Origin: a bacterium
GTDB lineage: Bacteria > Fidelibacterota > Marinisomatia > Marinisomatales > UBA1611
NCBI GenBank assembly: GCA_004321745.1
Contig: SGYO01000014.1
Location: forward strand, 1 to 47,678
DNA: 47,678 bases
Reading direction: 5' to 3'
The number at the start of each line of letters is the position of its first letter. Within the stretch, counting starts at the first letter, position 1. The notes under the pieces were generated by a model. The model saw only the letters and a list, made by a program, of their open reading frames with translations. It had not been told where the DNA came from and ran no database searches. Made by a program: the position numbers and the translations under genes. This document shows positions 40,514-47,678 of the stretch, piece by piece.

Positions 40514-41274
40514 GGTTTCTCACTTATTACTTTTTTCTTCTTACAAATTTAATTATCGCCAATGATAAAGGTATGGATCTATTTAATAGTGGTAATTATA
40601 AGGAAGCAGCAGAATATTATAGCTCTATATTAAAAGAAAGAAGTGAAGATAATGCTGCTAGTTTTAGTCTGGGAGCAAGTCAATATTACATGGAAGATAA
40701 TGTATCAGCATTAAAGAGCTTTGAGCAGGCTTTGAGTTCTAAAGATAGAATGCTTCAATCAAAAGCGCTCTACAATATGGCAAGGATTTTGCAAGATCAA
40801 AATGAATTGGATAAAAGTTTAAGTTTATATAAAAAATCGCTTGAGTTAAATCCTAACGATATTGATTCGAAAATCAATTATGAATTATTGAAAAAAATGA
40901 TAAATCAGCAGAATTCTCAGGATCAAGAAAACGATCAAAATCAAGAGGGGTCAGAAGAGCAGCAAAACGATCAAAATCAAGAGGGGTCAGAAGAGCAGCA
41001 AAACGATCAAAATCAAGAGGGGTCAGAAGAGCAGCAAAACGATCAAAATCAAGAGGGGTCAGAAGAGCAGCAAAACGATCAAAATCAAGGGGGGTCAGAA
41101 GAGCAGAAACAAGAATCTAGTAATAGCAAAACAGAAGACGTTCTAGAACCAGAAAAATCAGATCAAATTAGACAAGCAGAAGCAATTTTAAATGCAATTA
41201 AAGGGCAAGAAAAAATTAATCAAAAAAATAAAATTTTAAAGTCTAAATCCTTTAAACTTGATAAAGATTGGTAG
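40510..41274 (+). CDS. batC: BatC-like TPR protein with a glutamine/asparagine-rich repeat tail
   Basis: This is a 254-residue TPR protein with a signal peptide (FLTYYFFLLTNLIIA). TPR units lie at about 25-125 (NSGNYKEAAEYYSSILKE, LYNMARILQDQNELDKSL). The tail holds five near-identical 12-residue copies of QNDQNQEGSEEQ followed by an acidic segment and a basic end (KILKSKSFKLDKDW). Low-complexity Q/E/N tails are common in BatC proteins, whose repeats differ between species. Overlaps batB by 4 bp; batD begins 6 bp later. Confidence 0.85.
   Translation: MRFLTYYFFLLTNLIIANDKGMDLFNSGNYKEAAEYYSSILKERSEDNAASFSLGASQYYMEDNVSALKSFEQALSSKDRMLQSKALYNMARILQDQNELDKSLSLYKKSLELNPNDIDSKINYELLKKMINQQNSQDQENDQNQEGSEEQQNDQNQEGSEEQQNDQNQEGSEEQQNDQNQEGSEEQQNDQNQGGSEEQKQESSNSKTEDVLEPEKSDQIRQAEAILNAIKGQEKINQKNKILKSKSFKLDKDW
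40930..41109 (+). repeat. 36-bp tandem repeat array in batC (five copies)
   Basis: Copies begin at 40930, 40966, 41002, 41038 and 41074; copies 1-4 are identical by eye and copy 5 has a few changes (CAAGGGG for CAAGAGG and a changed end). The unit is in frame and encodes the repeated N-D-Q-N-Q-E-G-S-E-E-Q-Q block. Copy number is likely to vary through slippage or recombination without breaking the frame. Confidence 0.95.
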
Positions 41275-41280
41275 TCTATT

Positions 41281-42990
41281 TTGAAGGTCTTTTTATTAAC
41301 ATTTATTATTAACCTTTCAATTGGATTAGGGTTTAGTGCTACCGCATCTGTGGATAAAAATAGGTGCACCATAGATGATATAATAAGCTTTAAAATTGAA
41401 TTTGAAAATGCTGATTCATTTAGCAATATAGATATATCCTCTTTAATTAAAGATTTTGCTGTAATTAGTGGTCCTAGTCAGCAAACTAGTATGCAGTGGA
41501 TAAACGGTAAAGTTACTAATTCTAGAATTATGTCATGGTCATTATCCCCAAAAAGAGAGGGTCGATTAGTAATTCCTAGACTTAATGTTCAAATTTCTGG
41601 TAAAAAATCTGCGACTAAGGAGATAGTTGTTTTTGTTAGTCAATCTCAAAAAAAAGAAACTGATCTAGATGTTTTTATATCTGCTGAAATCAATAAAGAA
41701 AGTGTATATATTGGTGAGCAGATAACATTAACGTACAGTATATACAGAAAAGTTGAATGTTCTATTGAGCCTTTTGAAATACCAAAATTTCCGGGTTTTT
41801 GGTCTGAAGAGTTATTTAGACCTAATCAGATCAAATTCAAAAACATTGCAATTAATGGAGTTCAATACCAGAAGGGTATATTATATAAAGTTGCATTGTT
41901 CCCAATATCTGGTAAAGAACTTGAAATTGAGCCCTTATCATTAAAAATTCAAAAACAAAAAAAGAAAAAAAGAAGAAGTCGAGATCCTTTTTTTGATCCA
42001 TTCTTTGATTCATTTTTTACTGAGACTGAAACTAAAATACTGAGATCAAAAAAACGTGAAATATTTATCAAAGATTATCCTCAGTCAAGACCCATTGGTT
42101 TTACTGGAGCAGTGGGAGATTTCAAAATCTCTACAGCAACAGATACTGATTCAATAAATGTAAATGAAGCTATAACATTTCGTGTAATTGTTGAAGGTAC
42201 TGGCAACATGGGCCTTTTTACTATCCCTAAAATGAGTTTTGCCGATGATATTGATCAGTTCCCTCCAAAAGAAAATTTTGAAAAAAATGTTTTTAGAGAT
42301 GAACTCTCAGGAAAAATGATATGGGAATACATTTTAGTACCAAGGGTTTCAGGAAAACTATCAATACCTCCGATAAGTTTTACTTTTTTTAATCCTAAAA
42401 TTGAAAAATGGCAAAAAATTTCATCAAAGCCAATATCCGTTTTTGTAAAAAATACTAATGATAATTATTTAACAAGTAATGGGTTAACTAAAAGAGAAAT
42501 CGAGGTTCTTGGCAAAGATATTAAATACATATATAATGGAAACCCTGTTCTTAAACATATCAATTCAACCCCTTACAATTATATATTTTTAATATATTTT
42601 TTAAGTATACTAATTTTTTTCTTACCAAATATTTTAAGTTATATCATTGGGTATAATCTTGACAGCATGCCGGCTAGATTATCAAAAAACGCATTAAAGA
42701 AAGCATTAAATAAACTCAAAACTTCTGATACTAGATCAGATAATTTTGATAATAAAATTATTTATCAATATTTAAAGGATAAATTTCAACTTCATTCTTC
42801 TAACCTGGACGCTATTTCAACAAAAGATCAATTGCGAGGTAGAATAAATGATCAATCTTTAGAGGAGCTCATAGAACTTCTAAAGCTCTACGAAAGTTTT
42901 ATTTATGGAAAAAAAGAAACAATTGACATTCATTCCCTTAATCAAAAAACTGCTTCAATTTTAGAAAGAATTGATAAATCATGCTTATGA
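41281..42990 (+). CDS. batD: BatD-like oxygen-tolerance protein
   Basis: BatD is a periplasmic/membrane-anchored partner in the Bat cluster. The 569-residue protein starts at TTG with a signal peptide (KVFLLTFIINLSIGLGFSAT). Repeated Ig-like beta domains follow. The family-typical features are TLTYSIYRKVECSIEPFEIP (about 150-169), FPGFWSEEL (about 170-178), an RRSRDPFFDPFFDSFF segment (about 237-252), PIGFTGAVGDF and FRVIVEGTGNM. A transmembrane helix (YIFLIYFLSILIFFLPNIL, about 435-453) and a cytoplasmic alpha-helical tail end the protein. Overlaps batE by 4 bp (ATGA). Confidence 0.88.
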   Translation: MKVFLLTFIINLSIGLGFSATASVDKNRCTIDDIISFKIEFENADSFSNIDISSLIKDFAVISGPSQQTSMQWINGKVTNSRIMSWSLSPKREGRLVIPRLNVQISGKKSATKEIVVFVSQSQKKETDLDVFISAEINKESVYIGEQITLTYSIYRKVECSIEPFEIPKFPGFWSEELFRPNQIKFKNIAINGVQYQKGILYKVALFPISGKELEIEPLSLKIQKQKKKKRRSRDPFFDPFFDSFFTETETKILRSKKREIFIKDYPQSRPIGFTGAVGDFKISTATDTDSINVNEAITFRVIVEGTGNMGLFTIPKMSFADDIDQFPPKENFEKNVFRDELSGKMIWEYILVPRVSGKLSIPPISFTFFNPKIEKWQKISSKPISVFVKNTNDNYLTSNGLTKREIEVLGKDIKYIYNGNPVLKHINSTPYNYIFLIYFLSILIFFLPNILSYIIGYNLDSMPARLSKNALKKALNKLKTSDTRSDNFDNKIIYQYLKDKFQLHSSNLDAISTKDQLRGRINDQSLEELIELLKLYESFIYGKKETIDIHSLNQKTASILERIDKSCL

Positions 42991-43730
42991 AAAGGTTAAT
43001 ATTTATTTTAGTTATCTCATCTCATTCTTTTTCAGATCAAATAATTGAAAAGTTCCAGGCAGCTAATGCTAGATATAATGATTCAGATTATAATAAAGCA
43101 ATACAACTATATGAGGAGATAGTTTCAGAAAATTGGCAGAGCGGATATTTATACTATAATTTGGGAAATTCTTATTTTAGGGCAGGAATGGTTGGTCAGT
43201 CCATTTGGGCTTATAATAAAGCTCTGAAGCTTAGTCCGCGATTTGATAATATTGAGTATAATCTTGAAATAGCCAATACAAAAATTAAAGACAGAGTAAC
43301 CCTGCCACCTGAGTTTTTCTTCGTTGATTTTTACGTTCAATTAAAAAATTATTATACTTTTTTCGAATGGCTATTTTTGTGCGGGTTAATAGTTTTTTTA
43401 AGTGCTGGTTTTTTTATGCTTTCAAAAGTGTTAATATTAAATAGTAACGTAGTTAGAAGATTAATTTTAATTCTATCCTTTTCAGCATTTGTTCTTCATT
43501 TAATTGCTTTTGACATTTTTTTAGAATACAGTAAAGAAACTCATGGAATTATCATTTTTGATGATGTTCACGCCTTTTCAGGTCCTTTTCAAGGGGAGAG
43601 TACAAGATTATTTACTCTTAATGAAGGTACAAGAGTTTCAGTATTACAAAATCAAGGAAGCTGGGTTGAAATTGTTCTATTAAGCGGTGAAAAAGCTTGG
43701 ATACCAATAGAAAAAATCAAAGTAATATGA
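42987..43730 (+). CDS. batE: BatE-like TPR protein with SH3-type C-terminus
   Basis: From ATG 42987 (overlapping the batD stop; an in-frame ATG lies 6 bases upstream) the protein has 247 residues. The N-terminal signal (RLIFILVISSHSFS) is followed by TPR repeats (ANARYNDSDYNKAIQLYEEI, LYYNLGNSYFRAGMVGQSIW, AYNKALKLSPRFDNIEYNLE; about 22-95). Two transmembrane helices follow (WLFLCGLIVFLSAGFFMLSK and LILILSFSAFVLHLIAFDIF). A C-terminal SH3b-like domain (GTRVSVLQNQGSWVEIVL) ends the protein. This layout is typical of BatE. Overlaps the SPOR-domain gene by 4 bp. Confidence 0.86.
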   Translation: MKRLIFILVISSHSFSDQIIEKFQAANARYNDSDYNKAIQLYEEIVSENWQSGYLYYNLGNSYFRAGMVGQSIWAYNKALKLSPRFDNIEYNLEIANTKIKDRVTLPPEFFFVDFYVQLKNYYTFFEWLFLCGLIVFLSAGFFMLSKVLILNSNVVRRLILILSFSAFVLHLIAFDIFLEYSKETHGIIIFDDVHAFSGPFQGESTRLFTLNEGTRVSVLQNQGSWVEIVLLSGEKAWIPIEKIKVI

Positions 43731-44167
43731 TAAAAAATTTCATCATATCTTTTCTTGCTAGTTTTTTACTTTTTGGGAGTGAAAATGATTCCCTATTTTG
43801 GTTTGATGTAAACGATATTGAAGATGAGATTCCGTACTTCCCATTAATAATTAACAAGGTTTTTACTGGAAATCATTTATCAATTATTGATTCCATGAAA
43901 AAAATTGAAGAAAAAGAACTTGAGGTGTTTCGTATTCAAATTTTTGAATCAACCGTTGCCTCGATTGCCAGGGCTGAGGCAAAAAGATTCCAGAATATAT
44001 TAGGAGACACAGTTTATATCAACTTTGAAACTCCTTTATACAAACTTAGGATAGGAAATTATGCTAATAGAAAAAATGCAGAGGATGCTATAGAATCTAT
44101 ATCAAAATTGGGAGCTAAAGATGCATGGATTATCAGAACGAAAAAAAATTTAGGGACTGATAGGTAA
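43727..44167 (+). CDS. SPOR-domain protein
   Basis: The likely ATG is 43727, in an ATGA overlap with batE, giving 146 residues. There is a signal peptide (IKNFIISFLASFLLFGS) and then an unassigned middle. A C-terminal SPOR domain follows (FRIQIFESTVASIARAEAKR, then TPLYKLRIGNYANRKNAEDA, and GAKDAWIIRTKK). SPOR domains bind peptidoglycan strands lacking stem peptides, often at division septa. Co-location with the Bat genes is notable but no functional link is established. yebC follows with a one-base overlap. Confidence 0.82.
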   Translation: MIKNFIISFLASFLLFGSENDSLFWFDVNDIEDEIPYFPLIINKVFTGNHLSIIDSMKKIEEKELEVFRIQIFESTVASIARAEAKRFQNILGDTVYINFETPLYKLRIGNYANRKNAEDAIESISKLGAKDAWIIRTKKNLGTDR

Positions 44168-44892
44168 TGGCTGGGCATAGTAAATGGGCAAATATTAAAC
44201 ATAGAAAAGGGGCTCAGGATGCTAAGAGGGGAAAAATATTTACTAAAATAATTAAAGAAATTACTGTAGCAGCAAAGTTGGGCGGAGGGGATCAAGATGC
44301 TAATCCAAGACTCAGAAAAGCTGTTTCTAATGCTCGTTCCAAGAATATGCCTCAAGAAAATATTACTAGGGCGATTAAAAAGGGTACTGGTGAGTTGGAA
44401 GGCGTTAACTATGAAGAAATGATTTATGAGGGTTATGGGCCTCTTGGAATTGCTATATATATGGAAGTTATTACTGATAATAAAAATAGAACAGTTTCAG
44501 AGTTGCGGAATATCTTAAATAAGCATAATGGTAGCCTGGCAGAGCCTGGTAGCGTTTCTTGGATGTTCAAAAGAGTCGGATTAATTATCATGTCCTTATC
44601 AAGCAGAGATGAAGAAAATTTGATGCGCGATGTTCTTGAAGTAGAAGCAGATGATTTTGACATAGTAGGTGAAGAGGCATATGTTTCAGTAGATCAAGGT
44701 AAATTGATCACTGTTAAAGAAGGTTTAGAGAAGTTAGGTTATGACGTTAAGTCAGCTGAAATAATAATGACGCCAAATTCATTGCAAAAAATTGAAACAC
44801 CAGATAAAGATAAAGTTCTTGAACTCATGGATTTAATTGATAGCCATGATGATGTGAATCAAGTTTTTTCAAATTTTTCTTTAAGTGAATAA
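44167..44892 (+). CDS. yebC: YebC/PmpR family DNA-binding regulatory protein
   Basis: The 241-residue protein has the invariant start MAGHSKWANIKHRKGAQD, then GKIFTKIIKEITVAAKLGGG (about 22-41), NPRLRKAVSNARSKNMPQEN (about 46-65), ITRAIKKGTGELEG and YEGYGPLGIAIY. The family (PmpR/TACO1) is linked to transcriptional control and to relief of ribosome stalling at proline-rich stretches. It lies immediately upstream of ruvC in its usual place and overlaps ruvC by 8 bp. Confidence 0.95.
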   Translation: MAGHSKWANIKHRKGAQDAKRGKIFTKIIKEITVAAKLGGGDQDANPRLRKAVSNARSKNMPQENITRAIKKGTGELEGVNYEEMIYEGYGPLGIAIYMEVITDNKNRTVSELRNILNKHNGSLAEPGSVSWMFKRVGLIIMSLSSRDEENLMRDVLEVEADDFDIVGEEAYVSVDQGKLITVKEGLEKLGYDVKSAEIIMTPNSLQKIETPDKDKVLELMDLIDSHDDVNQVFSNFSLSE

Positions 44893-45370
44893 AATTAGAA
44901 TTATTTCAATCGACCCGGGTATAGTTATTACGGGATTTAGTATTCTAGACTTTCAGAAAACAAAAATAAATCTAATCGCGTATGGCACAATCAAGCCAAA
45001 AAAGAAAGACAGACTGGAACATCGTCTTTTGCATCTTCATAACGAAACATTAAGTATCATAGGTAAATTTAATCCATCAATTATGGCCATAGAGGATTCT
45101 TTTTACAGTAAGAATGTTAAATCTGCTGTAACTTTAGGTCAATCTAGGTCTGCAATGATGTTAGCTGGTGCAAAATCAGCAATAGATATATATCAGTTTG
45201 CTCCTAGAAAAGTAAAGCAATCATTATGTGGTAATGGTTCTGCAACAAAAGAGCAGGTTCAATTTATGGTATCAAATATTTTGAAATTAGAAAAACTTCC
45301 AAAACCCATTGATATAACTGATGCAATGGCAGTAGGTATTTGCTTTATAAATAATTTTAACACAATCTGA
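44885..45370 (+). CDS. ruvC: Holliday junction resolvase RuvC
   Basis: RuvC cleaves Holliday junctions. The GTG start lies in the yebC 3' end. The 161 residues carry the acidic catalytic set: ISIDPGIVITGFSIL (Asp about 9), AIEDSFYSKNVKSAVTLGQ (Glu about 63), and PIDITDAMAVGICF (Asp about 144-147). The conserved APRKVKQSLCGNGSATKEQV block is present. It works with the adjacent ruvA; ruvB is not in the window. Confidence 0.96.
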   Translation: MNKIRIISIDPGIVITGFSILDFQKTKINLIAYGTIKPKKKDRLEHRLLHLHNETLSIIGKFNPSIMAIEDSFYSKNVKSAVTLGQSRSAMMLAGAKSAIDIYQFAPRKVKQSLCGNGSATKEQVQFMVSNILKLEKLPKPIDITDAMAVGICFINNFNTI

Positions 45371-45381
45371 AAATTAGCTAA

Positions 45382-45972
45382 ATGATCGATCAAATAAGTG
45401 GTAAAATAATTTCAATTAATGATAATTATGTTGTTCTTGCAGTTGGAGGACTTGGAATAAAAGTAAACATTTCAGCCAACTTTGCATCAAAGCTAGTAAA
45501 TGAAGATTTAATTACTTTAGTAACATATCTGAATGTTAGAGAAGATGCTCTAGATCTATATGGGTTTAAAAATGACTCTGAAAGAAATTTATTTTTAATG
45601 TTAATTTCAATTAGTGGGATTGGTCCAAAGTTGGCAGTATCTATTTTAAGTGGGGTTGAACTTGAAGAATTAAAATCAAACATTCTCTCTGGTGATATCA
45701 AGTCACTTACCACCATTCCAGGTGTTGGTGCTAAGACTGCAAAGCGAATTATAATAGAATTAAAAGATAAGTTGTCCAAGACTACTACCACAGAACTTGG
45801 TTTTGATGATAATTTTAGCTCAAAAATATCAAAGGATGTCTTAAGCGCTTTAGTGGGTCTTGGTTACAGTGAGAGTATGGCCACAGAAGTAATTAAAAGA
45901 ATAAACCCTGCTAACTCTGATAAAAGCATTGAAAGTCTTATAAAAGAAGCATTAAAAATCTTAAATGAATGA
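45382..45972 (+). CDS. ruvA: Holliday junction branch-migration protein RuvA
   Basis: RuvA holds four-way junctions in a planar form and recruits the RuvB motor. The 196-residue protein has domain I (IDQISGKIISINDNYVVLAV), YLNVREDALDLYGF (about 50-63), and the two helix-hairpin-helix motifs in LISISGIGPKLAVSILSG (about 74-91) and SLTTIPGVGAKTAKRIIIEL (about 108-127). The C-terminal domain III (VLSALVGLGYSESMATEVIK) completes it. It follows ruvC by 11 bp and overlaps gcvT by 8 bp. Confidence 0.96.
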   Translation: MIDQISGKIISINDNYVVLAVGGLGIKVNISANFASKLVNEDLITLVTYLNVREDALDLYGFKNDSERNLFLMLISISGIGPKLAVSILSGVELEELKSNILSGDIKSLTTIPGVGAKTAKRIIIELKDKLSKTTTTELGFDDNFSSKISKDVLSALVGLGYSESMATEVIKRINPANSDKSIESLIKEALKILNE

Positions 45973-47068
45973 TCAAATGAAAAAGACTGAACTCTTTGAT
46001 TATCATAATTCAAACAGTAAAAATATAATTAGTTTTTCAGGCTATGCATTGCCTGTATTTTATAAAAGCATTTTAGATGAGCATCATGCTGTTAGAAAAA
46101 GTGCTGGTCTTTTTGATGTTAGCCATATGGGCCAAATTATTGTCTCTGGTGCATCAGCTGAAAAATTCATTCAAACTGTGACAACTAATGACGTATCCAA
46201 AATTATGTCTGGGCAAGCTCAATATTCAACTATTTGCAACAATGATGGATGCATTATTGATGATATTATTGTTTACAAATTGCATAATGGGTTTATGCTT
46301 GTGGTTAATGCATCAGGCATCGAGAAAAAATATAATTGGCTTAAATCTAAATTATTTGATGGGGTGAGTATTGAAAATAAAAGCAGTGATTTTTCTATGA
46401 TTGCTCTTCAAGGTCCCAAATCAAAAAGAATAATCCAAAGCATTATTAATAATGAAATAACAAAACTCAAATTTTATAGTTTTATTGAGAACATTGGTTG
46501 CCTAGGGCATGATATTTTGCTCTCTAGAACTGGTTATACGGGTGAATTAGGTTTTGAAATATATTGCAAGCACGATGCCGTAAAAACAATATGGAATTAC
46601 ATTCTTGAGAATTTTGGCAAGGATGGAGTTTTGGCTGCTGGTCTCGGAGCTAGGGATACTTTACGGTTGGAAATGGGTTATCTCCTTTATGGCAATGACA
46701 TCAATATTGATATTCACCCCTTTAAAGCTGGGTTAGGGTGGATAACTAGTCTTGAGAAGGGTGACTTTATTGGTCGAAAAGAAATTATCTTAAAACGAGA
46801 TGACGAAGAATCCAATCTGGTGTACTTTGAAATGCTTGAAAAAAGCATTCCTAGGCCCGGTTTCGATATTATAGTGAATGACAAAGTTGTTGGTTTTGTT
46901 ACCAGCGGTACAATAAGCCCAAGTCTAAATAAGGGGATAGGTATAGCTTACGTGGATAAATTACACTCAAATAAAGGCACGGAATTATCTGTTAAAATTA
47001 GAAATAAACTTAAAAGTGCAATTGTAGTAAAAGCACCCTTTTACTCTAACGGAACATTATCTGATTGA
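45965..47068 (+). CDS. gcvT: Aminomethyltransferase (glycine cleavage system T protein)
   Basis: GcvT transfers the one-carbon unit from the aminomethyl-lipoyl H protein to tetrahydrofolate. The 367-residue protein has GYALPVFYKSILDEHHAVR (about 26-44), AGLFDVSHMGQI (about 48-59), DDIIVYKL (about 98-105), SRTGYTGELGFEIYC (about 183-197), ARDTLRLEMGYLLYGNDI (about 228-245) and VTSGTISPSLNKGIGIAYV near the C-terminus. No other gcv genes are nearby, so the partners gcvH and gcvP are elsewhere. It overlaps ruvA by 8 bp. Confidence 0.94.
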   Translation: MNDQMKKTELFDYHNSNSKNIISFSGYALPVFYKSILDEHHAVRKSAGLFDVSHMGQIIVSGASAEKFIQTVTTNDVSKIMSGQAQYSTICNNDGCIIDDIIVYKLHNGFMLVVNASGIEKKYNWLKSKLFDGVSIENKSSDFSMIALQGPKSKRIIQSIINNEITKLKFYSFIENIGCLGHDILLSRTGYTGELGFEIYCKHDAVKTIWNYILENFGKDGVLAAGLGARDTLRLEMGYLLYGNDINIDIHPFKAGLGWITSLEKGDFIGRKEIILKRDDEESNLVYFEMLEKSIPRPGFDIIVNDKVVGFVTSGTISPSLNKGIGIAYVDKLHSNKGTELSVKIRNKLKSAIVVKAPFYSNGTLSD

Positions 47069-47122
47069 TAAAATATCTTTATATTTTCTGAATAATTATT
47101 GTTATTTTTGATTTAGTTCCTC

Positions 47123-47678
47123 ATGCCTAAGAAAACTTCAAATAGCAACTATAAACGCCTTGAAATACTTGGCGTTCTCCTATGTGCTGTATCATTATTT
47201 ATAATAGTTAGTCTTTTAGGGCATGACCCTAGTGAAGAATTAGCTATTAGTCCAAATGCTCAAATAAATAATCCAATGGGAATTTTGGGTGTATTAGTAT
47301 CCCACATTCTAATAAAACTTGGTTTTGGTTATATTTCTTTAATTCTTCCTCTGTTAGGCTTTTATTGGGGCTGGGTATTTTTTTCGAAAAAAGACTTTGA
47401 GGGCCCACTAAGAGTTTCTTTTTACACAATGCTTTTAATGAGCTTGCTTTCATTATCGGTAGGCGTTTTCTCAATTTATTTTAGTTTTGGAATCTCAAAG
47501 TTTCATTATTCTGGGGTCTTATCTGGGCTTGTTGCTGACTTTTTCTTGGACATGTTTAGTATTTATGGATGTCTGATCTTCTTAGGAGCAAGTTATATAA
47601 TGCTTTTAAGAGCATATTTTGATTTAGATCTACATAAGCCATTTTTAATAATTAAGCAAAAAATACTGATGGCAATTG
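47123..47678 (+). CDS. ftsK: DNA translocase FtsK, N-terminal membrane part (cut by window edge)
   Basis: An open frame from ATG 47123 reads 185 codons to the window edge without a stop. It encodes a basic start (MPKKTSNSNYKRLEILG) and then several hydrophobic helices: VLLCAVSLFIIVSLLG, ILGVLVSHILIKLGFGY, ISLILPLLGFYWGWVFF and FYTMLLMSLLSLSVGVFSIY. The HDPSEELA-type loop after the first helix and the GxxLGxxxS-like second helix match the FtsK four-helix membrane domain. The ATPase motor that would prove FtsK lies outside the window. It starts 54 bp after gcvT. Confidence 0.8.
   Translation, partial: MPKKTSNSNYKRLEILGVLLCAVSLFIIVSLLGHDPSEELAISPNAQINNPMGILGVLVSHILIKLGFGYISLILPLLGFYWGWVFFSKKDFEGPLRVSFYTMLLMSLLSLSVGVFSIYFSFGISKFHYSGVLSGLVADFFLDMFSIYGCLIFLGASYIMLLRAYFDLDLHKPFLIIKQKILMAI

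Noticed and set aside
40930-41109. CRISPR-like regular repeats.
   Set aside because: The repeats are contiguous without spacers, in frame with batC, and encode a low-complexity peptide.
41990-42035. DPFFDPFFDSFF run in BatD as a novel repeat.
   Set aside because: Phe/Asp-rich segments in this position are a usual BatD feature as far as I recall.
47247-47474. Minus-strand frame near the right edge.
   Set aside because: It is the shadow of the ftsK N-terminus, whose plus-strand frame runs open from 47123 to the window edge.

Overview
This window is AT-rich (about one third G+C by eye, not counted) and densely packed with housekeeping genes. There are no mobile elements, tRNA or rRNA genes, or CRISPR arrays that I can see. 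Several features point to a Gram-negative marine bacterium of the FCB superphylum, most likely Candidatus Marinimicrobia (SAR406): a TonB receptor with an N-terminal carboxypeptidase-regulatory-like domain, a PorV-like outer-membrane protein, a complete BatABCDE set, a DUF5683-like membrane protein, a Bacteroidota-type omega subunit and Lnt. The phylum call is inference from gene content.

Region 1 (1-12699, minus strand) is an aromatic amino-acid supraoperon. In transcription order it is aroQ (chorismate mutase), trpE, trpG, trpD, trpC, trpF, trpB, trpA, pheA, tyrA, a class II DAHP synthase, aroA, aroE, aroC, and the first codons of aroK running off the left edge. Most junctions overlap. Between aroQ and trpE lies the most interesting element in the window: a leader ORF of 18 codons (MKNKFYFWFWYLPERGSL) with seven consecutive aromatic codons (3 Phe, 2 Tyr, 2 Trp). 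It is followed by mutually exclusive RNA pairings and a strong intrinsic terminator that ends directly at the trpE start codon. This looks like ribosome-mediated attenuation that reads all three aromatic amino acids. It fits the operon content and the absence of ACT regulatory domains from PheA and TyrA.

Region 2 (12700-15246) is a divergent TPP riboswitch with its gene, a TonB-dependent receptor that is probably a thiamine-compound transporter. The Shine-Dalgarno sequence lies inside the conserved 3' part of the aptamer.

Region 3 (15262-19088) is the SRP/ribosome operon ffh-rpsP-khpA-rimM-trmD-rplS, with a plausible promoter and an intrinsic terminator. Region 4 (19096-32614) holds selA-selB (selenocysteine incorporation), mutS, a PorV-like barrel, yicC, gmk, rpoZ, a degenerate family-4 uracil-DNA-glycosylase-like gene, dnaB, a bifunctional RelA/SpoT homologue, an HU/IHF-like gene and ruvX.

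Region 5 (32611-38454) is envelope-related: lnt, a DUF5683-like gene, truA, an HtrA protease, psd, pssA, a DUF4321-like gene and tatA. Region 6 (38541-47678) holds batA-batE, a SPOR-domain gene, yebC, ruvC, ruvA, gcvT and the N-terminal membrane part of ftsK, cut by the right edge. No stretch longer than 300 bases lacks a gene. The longest non-coding stretches are the aromatic leader and the riboswitch leader.
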